DNA of 58,542 bases from assembly GCF_018861705.1 (NCBI RefSeq), contig NZ_JAHLEC010000010.1, positions 1 to 58,542 of the forward strand, read 5' to 3'. Of this stretch, positions 51,482 to 58,542 are shown in pieces (positions within the stretch are counted from its first letter, which is position 1; each line of letters starts with the position of its first letter). A model generated the notes under the pieces. The model was not told the DNA's origin, ran no database searches, and was given only the letters and a program-made list of their open reading frames with translations. Source of the stretch: Clostridium psychrophilum (lineage in GTDB: Bacteria; Bacillota; Clostridia; Clostridiales; Clostridiaceae). The position numbers and the translations under genes were made by a program.

Positions 51482-51673
51482 ATGAAAATGAAAAAAAGTA
51501 AATCAATGACAATAGACATGAATGCATTACAATTAAATTGCAGAAAATTTACAACTTCAGAAATTGGAAGAGGGATAGGAATTAAACCTGCTAAAAAAGG
51601 AAGAAGAAGTTATAATAGAAGACAAAAACACCAAACTGATGAGGTTTACCATAAAACTACCTACTTAATGTAG
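51482..51673 (+). CDS. Small basic protein, possible ArfA/BrfA-like ribosome-rescue factor
   Basis: The 63-residue protein is strongly basic: MKMKKSKSMTIDMNALQLN at the start and GIGIKPAKKGRRSYNRRQKHQ in the middle. The run KKGRRSYNRRQKH resembles KKGKGSYMRKGKH of E. coli ArfA, the region that enters the empty mRNA channel of stalled ribosomes. The N-terminal hydrophobic element (MNALQLNCRKFTT) is placed as in ArfA/BrfA. GGAGG at 51470-51474 fixes ATG 51482. The function is inferred from this short resemblance; any basic RNA-binding micro-protein is an alternative. Confidence 0.55.
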   Translation: MKMKKSKSMTIDMNALQLNCRKFTTSEIGRGIGIKPAKKGRRSYNRRQKHQTDEVYHKTTYLM

Positions 51674-51744
51674 ACTATTTGCAAGTATAGTTAAAAATGT
51701 TGAGCTTGGTAAACCTTTGGAAATAATTTAATAATAAAAACAAT

Positions 51745-51774
51745 AAAAAAGCGATACTTCAGTATGGCTTTTTT
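51745..51774 (+). terminator. Terminator after the small basic protein gene
   Basis: AAAAAAGCGATAC pairs with GTATGGCTTTTTT around TTCA, with a six-T tract. Confidence 0.8.
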
Positions 51775-51834
51775 ATATTAGTTTTTTTAAAATTAGCAAT
51801 GAATATTTATTAACAGAAAGGTGAGAAGTAGAAA

Positions 51835-52782
51835 ATGGAAAGTTTGATATATAGTTTAAATGCTACACTTCCAGTATTTTTTGTAATTGTAATAGGTTAT
51901 ATTCTAAAACAGATAGGAATGTTGAATGATAATTTTGTAGAAGTAGCAAATAAATTTAATTTTAAGGTAACTCTACCCATATTATTATTTACTGATATAG
52001 CATCAACTAATATAATTAAAAATTTTGATGGAAAATATATATTGTTTTGTGCAGTAGTTACAAGTATTTGTTTTTGGATAATTTGGTTATTTAGCAAAAA
52101 AATCATGAAAGATCCTTCAATGATAGGTGCTTTTGTCCAAGCATCCTTTCGTGGAAGTGCGGCAATACTAGGAATTGCTTTTATTAAAAATATTTATGGC
52201 GATTCTGGAATGGCACCATTAATGATTATAGGAGCAGTTCCTCTATATAATATATATTCCGTTATTGTACTCACATTTGAAGGAGATAACAATAAAAATG
52301 GAAAGGAAAACATAAAAAAAGCATTCATTAACATTATAAAAAATCCTATTATTATTGGAATTATATTAGGAATGTTATCATCTTTATTAAATATTAATCT
52401 TCCTAAAATAGTAGATAAAACAATACAGAATTTTGCTGTTATGGCTACACCTCTAGCATTAGTGACAATTGGTGCTGGATTTGAAGGGAAAAAAGCATTG
52501 GCAAAAATAAAGCCTACTTTAGTAGCTAGTTTTATTAAATTAATACTTCAAGGGGCCATATTTCTGCCACTAGCAGCATTTCTAGGATTTCGAGATCAAA
52601 AGCTTATAGCGTTGGTCATTATGCTAGGTTCTCCGACTACAGTAAGCTGTTATGTTATGGCAAAAAATATGAATAACGACGATGTTCTAACTTCTAGTAT
52701 AATTGTAGTAACTACTTTATTATCAGCATTTACTTTAACAATTTTAATTTTTACATTAAAAAGTTTGGGACTTGTGATATAA
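51835..52782 (+). CDS. AEC-family (auxin efflux carrier) transporter
   Basis: The 315-residue protein has about ten membrane segments in two inverted halves. LNATLPVFFVIVIGYILKQIGMLNDNFVEVANKFNFKVTLPILLFTDIA opens the protein and MLGSPTTVSCYVMAKNMNNDDVLTSSIIVVTTLLS lies near the end; both are typical of AEC transporters such as MleP/YfdV, which carry organic acids. The substrate is unknown. AAAGGTGAG precedes the ATG. Monocistronic. Confidence 0.92.
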   Translation: MESLIYSLNATLPVFFVIVIGYILKQIGMLNDNFVEVANKFNFKVTLPILLFTDIASTNIIKNFDGKYILFCAVVTSICFWIIWLFSKKIMKDPSMIGAFVQASFRGSAAILGIAFIKNIYGDSGMAPLMIIGAVPLYNIYSVIVLTFEGDNNKNGKENIKKAFINIIKNPIIIGIILGMLSSLLNINLPKIVDKTIQNFAVMATPLALVTIGAGFEGKKALAKIKPTLVASFIKLILQGAIFLPLAAFLGFRDQKLIALVIMLGSPTTVSCYVMAKNMNNDDVLTSSIIVVTTLLSAFTLTILIFTLKSLGLVI

Positions 52783-53113
52783 ATTTATAAAATAGAGGTT
52801 AATAAACAATAAAAAGAAATTTCTATAATCCATGAAGTAGATTAAAAAAGACAGATGAAAAATAATTAATAAAACATAAAATATATTAAATAAATAAAAG
52901 GTATTTTGGAATAAATGTAGAATATTAACAATATACTACTAATATATGGTAGCAGCGAGTAATGGGTTTCATAAGCCACAGATTAATAAATATTAAGATA
53001 CTAAGGTGTTTTTTATGAATAACAAAATATAAAAAATTATAAATGGGGAATTGTATAATAAAATTAAAAAAATATTATAAGGATAACCTAAATAAAAAGA
53101 GAGAAGGAGAAAC
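52783..53113. other. Gene-free stretch
   Basis: AT-rich sequence without a supported frame, strong hairpin or promoter. A short GC-richer piece at about 52945-52980 has no recognised meaning. Confidence 0.5.
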
Positions 53114-53461
53114 ATGGAATTAAACACATTGGAAAGTGAGATGCTAATTGACATTTATGATGCAGATATGATGCCAGATATGCCGTTTGAAATTGAAAAT
53201 TACAAATTAGAAGAGGACGAACCAAAAAAGAAGAAACAAGAATTTGCTTTTTATTTAAAAAAATTAAAAACACTAGGTCTTATAAAATATGAAGAAAGAG
53301 AAGTCTTTGTAAAAGACGGAATTCGTAGCAATAAATATAATAATAGTGTAACAGCAATTTATGGGAATAAGATCCATATAGATTCTAAGGGGATAAAATT
53401 AGTAGAAGGGTATAATTACAGCAATTCAGAAATTAAAGAGAAAATTATAATAAATCAATAG
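53114..53461 (+). CDS. Small winged-helix-like hypothetical protein
   Basis: The 115-residue protein has an acidic N-terminus (LESEMLIDIYDADMMPDMPFEIENYKLEEDEPKKKKQ), a helix FAFYLKKLKTLGLIKYEEREVFV and a beta wing AIYGNKIHIDSKGIKLVEGYN. This resembles the YjcQ-type winged-helix proteins of phages and Bacillota, though weakly. AGAAGGAG precedes the ATG. Two terminators lie downstream. Function unknown. Confidence 0.6.
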   Translation: MELNTLESEMLIDIYDADMMPDMPFEIENYKLEEDEPKKKKQEFAFYLKKLKTLGLIKYEEREVFVKDGIRSNKYNNSVTAIYGNKIHIDSKGIKLVEGYNYSNSEIKEKIIINQ

Positions 53462-53547
53462 CAGAGAAAGTAAAAAAAGAGTCTAATATATTTTTTACTA
53501 GTATATTATTTGAATATTTTTTAAAATCACCTAAAAATGTAAATAAT

Positions 53548-53575
53548 AGAATTGCAGTGATGCAGTTCTTTTTTT
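53548..53575 (+). terminator. Terminator after the winged-helix-like gene
   Basis: AGAATTGCA and TGCAGTTCT form the stem with loop GTGA, followed by seven T. Confidence 0.75.
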
Positions 53576-53645
53576 ATAATATTATAATTATAGTTTTGCT
53601 GTATTTTTGAAATCAAAAGAATAAGAAATAAATGTATGAAAGAAG

Positions 53646-53685
53646 AAAAGTCTTGAATGCCGGAAGGTAATTTGAGACTTTTTTT
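53646..53685 (+). terminator. Second terminator before the deacetylase gene
   Basis: AAAAGTCTTGAAT pairs with ATTTGAGACTTTTT around GCCGGAAGGTA. The layout, including CC..AAGGTAAT in the loop region, is close to the terminator at 56775. Confidence 0.7.
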
Positions 53686-53768
53686 AATTGTGGATTTCTA
53701 TTCTTTAAATAGAATATAAAACATATACTTAAAGGTAAAATAAAACAATGAAATGATTGGTGATAATA

Positions 53769-54590
53769 ATGATGAAAATAGAAAAGAGAAAGAAAAAAAT
53801 AATCGAAAATAAAAAATGGATTATTTTAGCAATGGTGATTATGGTTATTCTTTCATGCTTAATATTCTATATTGATAGTAAAACAAAAGATATTCGTTCT
53901 AGTAATGTAAAAACGGAATTAAAAAAAAGTTTAGTTAAATCCCCCAAAACAAATATAAACTTATCATATACAGATGTTTATAAACATATTTACAGGGCTG
54001 ATGGGAATAAAATAGCTTATCTCACTTTTGATGATGGACCTTCTCCTAACAATACTTCCTTAATTTTAAAGATTTTAGATGAATATAATGTAAAAGCAAC
54101 CTTTTTTATAGTTGGTAGTAATGCAATAGCATATCCTGATTTGGTAAGAAAGGAATTTGCGGATAAGCAATCTATAGGAAATCATACATATTCGCATAAT
54201 TATAAATATCTTTACTCTGATACTAGAAATTTTATAACAGATATTAATAAATGTAATATAGTTTTGAAATTAATACTTGGCAATAATTTTAAAACTAAGT
54301 TGGTAAGATTTCCAGGTGGATCATTTGGTAAAAAACTTGAATCTTTTAGAGAGACACTTAAAAGTGATGGATACAATTATGTTGATTGGAATGATATAAC
54401 GGGTGATGCAGAAGGACAAAATATTTCAGTAGATAAATTATTAGATAATCTTAAAAAATACACTAAAGGGAAAGAGCATGTAGTTGTTCTGATGCATGAT
54501 GCTTCTAACAAGGAAACGACTGTCCAAGCATTACCAAAAGTTATTGAATATCTAAAATCTCAAAAATATTCATTTGGAAAACTTAAATGA
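53769..54590 (+). CDS. Membrane-anchored polysaccharide deacetylase (NodB domain)
   Basis: The protein (about 273 residues) has a lysine-rich cytoplasmic N-terminus, one membrane helix (WIILAMVIMVILSCLIFYI) and an extracellular NodB homology domain. Motif 1 is YLTFDDGPSPN (catalytic Asp and metal Asp), motif 2 is SIGNHTYSHNY (two metal His), motif 3 is LVRFPGGSFG, motif 4 is VDWNDITGDA and motif 5 is VVLMHDAS. All active-site residues are present. It would remove N- or O-acetyl groups from peptidoglycan or exopolysaccharide. The start is at ATG 53769 or 53772; TTG 53757 lies within the weak ribosome binding site. Confidence 0.92.
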   Translation: MMKIEKRKKKIIENKKWIILAMVIMVILSCLIFYIDSKTKDIRSSNVKTELKKSLVKSPKTNINLSYTDVYKHIYRADGNKIAYLTFDDGPSPNNTSLILKILDEYNVKATFFIVGSNAIAYPDLVRKEFADKQSIGNHTYSHNYKYLYSDTRNFITDINKCNIVLKLILGNNFKTKLVRFPGGSFGKKLESFRETLKSDGYNYVDWNDITGDAEGQNISVDKLLDNLKKYTKGKEHVVVLMHDASNKETTVQALPKVIEYLKSQKYSFGKLK

Positions 54591-54621
54591 ATCCAAAGAT
54601 TAACATCTCAATATATAAATA

Positions 54622-55758
54622 CTAATTAATATTAGTATTTATATAAAAAAACTTATCACTTAGTTTAAAGCCTGAACTGCCTGAGAGTTTATTTAATTTA
54701 CTTAATAAATTTATCTTAGCATTACCAATAAAAGGAGTTGGGCAATAATCATTAGTATAATTTACTGAAGATATACTACAAGGAATAACTCGTACACCAA
54801 TAGAAGTTAAATTATTATTTACAAACTTTAAATTACTCTGAAAAATAAAGGTTGTTTTATCATTTGGATTAGGATTTCCACCAAAGCAAAAATTTCCTAA
54901 ACTATAGGCGATAATTTTATTCTTATATTGTTCTATTCCTTCAATTACATGAGGATGATGCCCCAGTATTATATCTGCACCATTATCTATAGCAAAGTGT
55001 GCAAGCTTTTTTTGCGCATCTACAGGGTAATACGCGCCTTCAGCTCCCCAGTGAAAATTTATAATTACAACTGAGTTAGTCTTTTTTAATTGGGCTATAT
55101 CTCTTTTTAATTTATCAAGAAAACTTTTATCTAAAGACCAACCTCGATAACCTAAAAAGCCAATGGATTGTCCTTTTATCTTGGTAGTCCACTTTGAACC
55201 TTCACCAAAGTAATTAACTTTTTCTTTCTTTAGGGCATTTTTTGTATCAACAAATCCCTTTTGTTTATAATCATATATATGATTATTAGAAATATTTACA
55301 CCTTCGATAGAACCAAGAGTTAAACTTTTAGCATAATCACTGTCGGCTTTGAAATTAAACTGTTTATCCGCTTTGTCATTAGAATTTGTAAAGGTTGTTT
55401 CTAAATTGGCAATTGTAACATCATCTTTACTTAAAATTCTACGTACATTTTTAAAATAATATCCAAACCCATTGCTTGATTGCTGTGCCATAGCTGGAAG
55501 ACTACTAGCATAACTAAATTTACTATCAGTGCCTATAGTACAGTCACCTAGTGCAGATAGCAATACCTCTGTATTTATTTTTTTTACATTAGAAGTAGCA
55601 GGCGTTAGAACTTTAGCGGTATTATTAGCTTCATTAGGTTTCTTGAATGATGAAATAATTTTAACAGCAATTAATGACAAGCTTACACAAATAAATAGTA
55701 ATAATAAATTTCTGATTATTATCTTTTTATTGAATTTTATATGATGTGATTTTTTCAA
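54622..55758 (-). CDS. CapA-family protein (PGA_cap metallophosphatase fold)
   Basis: The 378-residue protein has an N-terminal membrane anchor (about 13-31, IRNLLLLFICVSLSLIAVKII) and an extracellular CapA domain. Motifs: LSALGDCTIGTDSKFSYASS (about 68-87), TIANLETTFTN (about 118), VNISNNHIYDYKQKGFVDT (about 153), VVIINFHWGAEGAYYPVDAQKKLAHFAIDNGADIILGHHPHVIEGIE (about 225-271) and YSLGNFCFGG. These are the metal-binding motifs of the calcineurin-like CapA/PgsA family, linked with poly-gamma-glutamate or capsule export. No capB/capC genes are adjacent. TTG start with GGAGG 7 bp upstream. Convergent with the deacetylase. Confidence 0.9.
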   Translation of the reverse strand: MKKSHHIKFNKKIIIRNLLLLFICVSLSLIAVKIISSFKKPNEANNTAKVLTPATSNVKKINTEVLLSALGDCTIGTDSKFSYASSLPAMAQQSSNGFGYYFKNVRRILSKDDVTIANLETTFTNSNDKADKQFNFKADSDYAKSLTLGSIEGVNISNNHIYDYKQKGFVDTKNALKKEKVNYFGEGSKWTTKIKGQSIGFLGYRGWSLDKSFLDKLKRDIAQLKKTNSVVIINFHWGAEGAYYPVDAQKKLAHFAIDNGADIILGHHPHVIEGIEQYKNKIIAYSLGNFCFGGNPNPNDKTTFIFQSNLKFVNNNLTSIGVRVIPCSISSVNYTNDYCPTPFIGNAKINLLSKLNKLSGSSGFKLSDKFFYINTNIN

Positions 55759-55946
55759 AATAATACCTCCGTTGTTATATAATATTTGTTATGTATTAAA
55801 TATACATCATTATTTTTGCTTTTTCTAGTAAGTATGTTAATAATGTTTTAATCTTCAAAAGAGTCACGTTTCAAGTGCAGAAAGAATGTTATAATTTATT
55901 TATAAACTATTATGCAATCGTATGGTAGAGAGTAACAATTTTTATC

Positions 55947-56128
55947 TTAACGACATTTCAGAAGGAAAGTCTCCCACTTCTATAAATGGGAGGATAACAA
56001 TTGAGAATTGTTATCTACCCCCAGAGACTTACTCAGAGGATAACTACCTTAGCAAAAATAAAACTTCAGTGGGAGTTTAAATCTCCTTCTGAAGTCGTTA
56101 ATGTAGCTCCCTAGAGGAGATGATTTAA
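55947..56128 (+). repeat. Structured dispersed element, copy C
   Basis: A 182-bp element, the longest of three copies. The outer stem is TTAACGAC..TTCAGAAGGA with TCCTTCTGAA.GTCGTTAA (18 pairs, one 2-nt bulge). An inner hairpin CTCCCA..TGGGAG encloses the conserved CTTCTATAA, and a second GTGGGAG at 56069-56075 could pair with the same 5' arm. It carries an extra hairpin (GATAACAATT and AATTGTTATC). The 3' hairpin CTCC..GGAG leads into GATGATTTAA. It ends 24 bp before the methyltransferase start. Confidence 0.88.
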
Positions 56129-56152
56129 CGATAACTTTGGAGGAATATAATT

Positions 56153-56722
56153 ATGTTAAATGTAAATATAAAAAACATTGATTTGAAATTGAACACATCA
56201 GCGGAGGTCTTTTCTCCTCAAAACGTTGATAAAGGTACTTTATCAATGTTGTCAGTTGTTGAATTTAAGCATGACGATAAGGTATTAGACTTGGGTTGCG
56301 GTTATGGTATAGTTGGAATATTATCTGCAAAAATAGTAGGAGCAGCCAATGTAGTAATGACCGATATAGATGATAAAGCAGTAATATTAGCAAGAAAAAA
56401 TATTGTTCTTAATGATGTTGAAGAGGTTAAATTATATCAAAGTGATGGATTTAAGAACATTAATGAAAAAGACTTTACTTTAATTATTTCAAATCCTCCA
56501 TACCATGTAGATTTTTCTGTTCCAAAGGAATTTATTGAAAAAGGATTTAATAGATTAGTAATTGGTGGGAAAATGTATATGGTTACTAAAAGAAAAGACT
56601 GGTATAAGAATAAGTTGATTTCAATCTTTGGTGGGGTGAAAATAACCGAGATAGATGGGTATTATGTTTTCATGGTAGAAAAGAAAACTAATGCATATTC
56701 AAGTAAAAAAAAATCTAAATAA
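56153..56722 (+). CDS. Class I SAM-dependent methyltransferase (RsmC-like small type)
   Basis: The 189-residue protein has LNTSAEVFSPQNVDKGTLSML at the start, motif I VLDLGCGYGIVGILSAKI (about 44-61), VVMTDIDDKAVILARKNI (about 68-85) and the N-methylation motif IISNPPYHVDF (about 110-120). NPPY enzymes methylate amino groups of bases or proteins; this short single-domain form is related to 16S rRNA G1207 methyltransferases. It lies directly behind element copy C, which could form its leader RNA. GGAGG precedes the ATG. Confidence 0.9.
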   Translation: MLNVNIKNIDLKLNTSAEVFSPQNVDKGTLSMLSVVEFKHDDKVLDLGCGYGIVGILSAKIVGAANVVMTDIDDKAVILARKNIVLNDVEEVKLYQSDGFKNINEKDFTLIISNPPYHVDFSVPKEFIEKGFNRLVIGGKMYMVTKRKDWYKNKLISIFGGVKITEIDGYYVFMVEKKTNAYSSKKKSK

Positions 56723-56774
56723 TTCTTCTATGCAGCGGATTAAAAATTAAACATAATAAAATTACATAGTTTTT

Positions 56775-56814
56775 AAAAGCCTTGAAATACCATAAGGTAA
56801 TTCAAGGCTTTTTT
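56775..56814 (+). terminator. Terminator after the methyltransferase gene
   Basis: AAAAGCCTTGAA and TTCAAGGCTTTT form a 12-bp stem, followed by T residues. Confidence 0.85.
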
Positions 56815-56907
56815 ATATGCTATAAAAATTTATTAATAAAGCTATATAGCGTATATGTTTATGAATTTATAAAAAATTAATAAAAAAAATATTATATTGA
56901 CACCTAA

Positions 56908-56935
56908 TTGACATTAGTAACTGTCACAATATAAA
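56908..56935 (+). promoter_or_regulatory. Sigma-A-type promoter for the DedA gene
   Basis: TTGACA (56908-56913), a 16-bp spacer and TATAAA (56930-56935). The spacer holds GACATTAGTAACTGTC, an interrupted repeat. A second TTGACA overlaps 11 bp upstream. Confidence 0.6.
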
Positions 56936-57055
56936 ATATAAAAACAGATAAATTATAGATAATAAAAAGAAACAATGGGTTATTTGTAATGTAATTGCAG
57001 AGTTTATATGTAATAAGTCAATTTTCGTTTTAGAAAAGAATTCCGAAAATTATTA

Positions 57056-57064
57056 TGGTATAAT
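57056..57064 (+). promoter_or_regulatory. Extended -10 element upstream of the DedA gene
   Basis: TGGTATAAT lies about 80 bp before the ATG at 57143, giving the DedA gene a second possible start of transcription. Confidence 0.5.
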
Positions 57065-57142
57065 GTGCTTATTGTCTGTAAAACCATTGGTATCGGAAAG
57101 TTTATAATAGCGGCAAGTTTTTTGAATTAAAGGGAGGAAAAT

Positions 57143-57748
57143 ATGGTAGAAAGTATAATTAATATGGTAATTATTGTTATGGATAAATTGGGATATTTTG
57201 GAGTTTTTATATTTATGATGTTTGAAAGCGCATGTATTCCAATACCTAGTGAGGCAATACTTCCTTTTGGGGGTTATTTAAGCTATACAGGAAGGCTGAG
57301 CATAATTCCAACAATACTTATAGGAACACTTGGAGGAACATTTGGTTCGATTTTAGCTTATTATTTAGGAAAATTAGGTGGAAGACTACTAGTTGAGAAA
57401 TATTCATCTTTTTTGCATTTATCAAAATCAAGTTTGGATAAAAGTGATAAATATTTTAGTAAATATGGAGAAAAAATTGTTTTTTATTCAAGGCTATTAC
57501 CTATCGTAAGGACTTTTATTTCACTACCAGCAGGAATAAGCAATATGGATTTTAAAAAGTTCACATTGTATACTTTTTTTGGCTCATTAATTTGGAGTAC
57601 TTTACTTGGTTTTACTGGTTATTATATGGGAGAGAATTGGATTATAATACGACCATGGTTTCATTATGCAGACATTGCAGTGGTAATTGTAATAGTAGGT
57701 TTGATAGGATATAAATTAATGACAATAAAAAGAGTGAAAAAATCATAA
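57143..57748 (+). CDS. DedA-family membrane protein
   Basis: The 201-residue protein has about five membrane segments and the DedA signatures FESACIPIPSEAILPFGGYL (about 28-47), GGTFGSILAYYLGKLGGR (about 61-78) and FYSRLLPIVRTFISLPAGISNMDFKKFTLYTFFGSLIWS (about 114-152). DedA proteins help membrane homeostasis, and some recycle polyprenyl-phosphate carriers by flipping them. The E, R and G residues thought to be essential are present. AGGGAGG precedes the ATG. Confidence 0.95.
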   Translation: MVESIINMVIIVMDKLGYFGVFIFMMFESACIPIPSEAILPFGGYLSYTGRLSIIPTILIGTLGGTFGSILAYYLGKLGGRLLVEKYSSFLHLSKSSLDKSDKYFSKYGEKIVFYSRLLPIVRTFISLPAGISNMDFKKFTLYTFFGSLIWSTLLGFTGYYMGENWIIIRPWFHYADIAVVIVIVGLIGYKLMTIKRVKKS

Positions 57749-57771
57749 ATTAATATTATAGAAATAAGTTA

Positions 57772-57802
57772 TTAAAGTCATCAGTTTATCTGATGACTTT
57801 AA
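57772..57802. terminator. Bidirectional terminator between DedA and the convergent gene
   Basis: TTAAAGTCATCAG and CTGATGACTTTAA form a perfect 13-bp stem around TTTAT, followed by TATTTTTT. Confidence 0.85.
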
Positions 57803-57811
57803 TATTTTTTA

Positions 57812-58084
57812 CTATTGAATTTTCACTATTTCATTATAAAATCCTTTATTTTTACTGAAACATTGAGCATATTTGAACCCAATATTAATTAAATCTAGAA
57901 CTCCACAACCTCTATAACATTGATAATTTATTTCTTCTTCTGTCATACCTGATTTACAAAGAATCTCTCGATTTTTTTCATTATCCATTGTATAAGCGAA
58001 TGCCATTTCTTTAGAAGTAGTAGCACAACTTAAAATTTCAATACTGTTTATTAATTGTAATTTTTCATTATTTGTTAAATCCAT
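57812..58084 (-). CDS. Cysteine-rich hypothetical protein, 90 residues
   Basis: The protein reads MDLTNNEKLQLINSIEILSC at the start and has five cysteines, including NYQCYRGCGVLDLINIGFKYAQCF. The spacing does not match a known zinc or cluster motif. The frame is open upstream to 58126, but AGGAGTG just before ATG 58084 sets the start. Soluble and mainly helical. No family is recognised. Confidence 0.65.
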   Translation of the reverse strand: MDLTNNEKLQLINSIEILSCATTSKEMAFAYTMDNEKNREILCKSGMTEEEINYQCYRGCGVLDLINIGFKYAQCFSKNKGFYNEIVKIQ

Positions 58085-58126
58085 TATTACACACTCCTGT
58101 CGAGTCTTATTATAGTTACCAACCAT

Positions 58127-58542
58127 TTTTTACATATTTAATTTTCCATTGTTTATCCTATTTATAATTATTAAAAACGTAGCTTACAATTGTTTTCATC
58201 TATTATATATGTAATTATGTCCAACATTTTTAATATTATGACATTAATGGATATTATCAATGTAAATATCAATACTCTAAAAGTGATTGTATTAGTAAAT
58301 ATTTTTTAAGCCATACTTAAGGGTTAAACTATAATTTCCCTTAATTGAATATTAATTATCAATAAGGTATAATAAAACATATAGATAAGAGTGTACTCGG
58401 AAAACAATAATTAACAATTCCATATTTGAGGAACAAAAGTATTTATTTGGATGTAATACTATAAGTGAAATAATAGCAGGTATGACAAAAAGGCTTTTTA
58501 TACACTATTTTAAAAAGCCGTAGGCTGGTTATTTAATTAAAA
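58127..58542. other. Terminal stretch without a clear gene
   Basis: An open frame without a start codon (about 58391-58521, including SIFEEQKYLFGCNTISEIIAGMTKRLFIHYFKKP) may be a remnant or the middle of an unrecognised small gene. GGCTTTTT and AAAAAGCC (58492-58519) form a hairpin. Nothing else is supported. Confidence 0.35.

Larger units (their letters stand above)
56723..57142. other. Intergenic region with terminator and two promoters
   Basis: It holds the terminator of the methyltransferase gene (56775-56814), a TTGACA-N16-TATAAA promoter (56908-56935) and an extended -10 TGGTATAAT (57056-57064), both pointing to the DedA gene. The leader between them has no other visible structure. Confidence 0.6.

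Overview
The window is AT-rich throughout (roughly 30% GC by eye). Purine-rich ribosome binding sites, dense co-directional operons, ferredoxin-linked 2-oxoacid oxidation, a butanol-type alcohol dehydrogenase and LytR-CpsA-Psr, HxlR and LevR-type proteins all point to a Clostridium (Bacillota). Species cannot be fixed from the sequence. No tRNA, rRNA or CRISPR array was found.

Positions 1-16600 hold an exopolysaccharide locus read left to right. It encodes four glycosyltransferases, a Wzy-like polymerase, a PaaK/CapK-type adenylate-forming enzyme, a sugar-transfer ATP-grasp protein, a Wzx-like flippase, a heparinase II/III-type lyase, a Wzz/CapA-like regulator with its BY-kinase, an LCP ligase and a secreted transglutaminase-like protein. 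An 18-bp perfect palindrome sits in its leader. The lyase gene carries an in-frame GC-rich insertion of four 21-bp repeats exactly in front of its conserved HSHND motif. Positions 16600-21200 carry small and envelope-related genes: a zinc-ribbon micro-protein, a membrane metallophosphoesterase, an ankyrin protein and a peptidoglycan endopeptidase.

Positions 21450-31660 are a sugar-alcohol module. A LevR-like sigma-54 activator precedes three tandem sigma-54 promoters, then galactitol-family PTS genes (EIIA, EIIB, EIIC), a glycerol-3-phosphate-dehydrogenase-like enzyme, a glycerol-1-phosphate-dehydrogenase-like enzyme, a HAD phosphatase and a TalC-type transaldolase. The substrate is not known; a phosphorylated C3-C5 polyol is the best guess. 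Next come cyclopropane fatty acid synthase, LrgB, pyruvate kinase (minus), a CdaR-type regulator (minus) and an HxlR regulator (minus).

Positions 37500-42760 are a gene graveyard. It holds a broken IS91-family transposase, a membrane-protein gene interrupted by an in-frame TGA, further nonsense- or frameshift-broken frames, and a cupin gene whose upstream region has the same 18-bp palindrome as the exopolysaccharide locus. Positions 42900-58542 are mostly ordinary: iron alcohol dehydrogenase, alpha/beta hydrolase, AttH/CrtC-like protein, a four-gene 2-oxoacid:ferredoxin oxidoreductase operon (minus), a P-loop ATPase, a small basic protein resembling ribosome-rescue factors, an AEC transporter, a polysaccharide deacetylase, a CapA-like protein, a methyltransferase and a DedA protein.

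The strongest unexplained signals are: (1) the 84-bp tandem heptapeptide repeat in the lyase; (2) a structured dispersed element present three times (25668, 36873 and 55947), whose stems differ by compensating base changes; (3) the triplicated sigma-54 promoter; (4) the palindrome shared by two distant transcription units; and (5) the pairing of two glycerol-phosphate-dehydrogenase families of opposite stereochemistry in one PTS operon.
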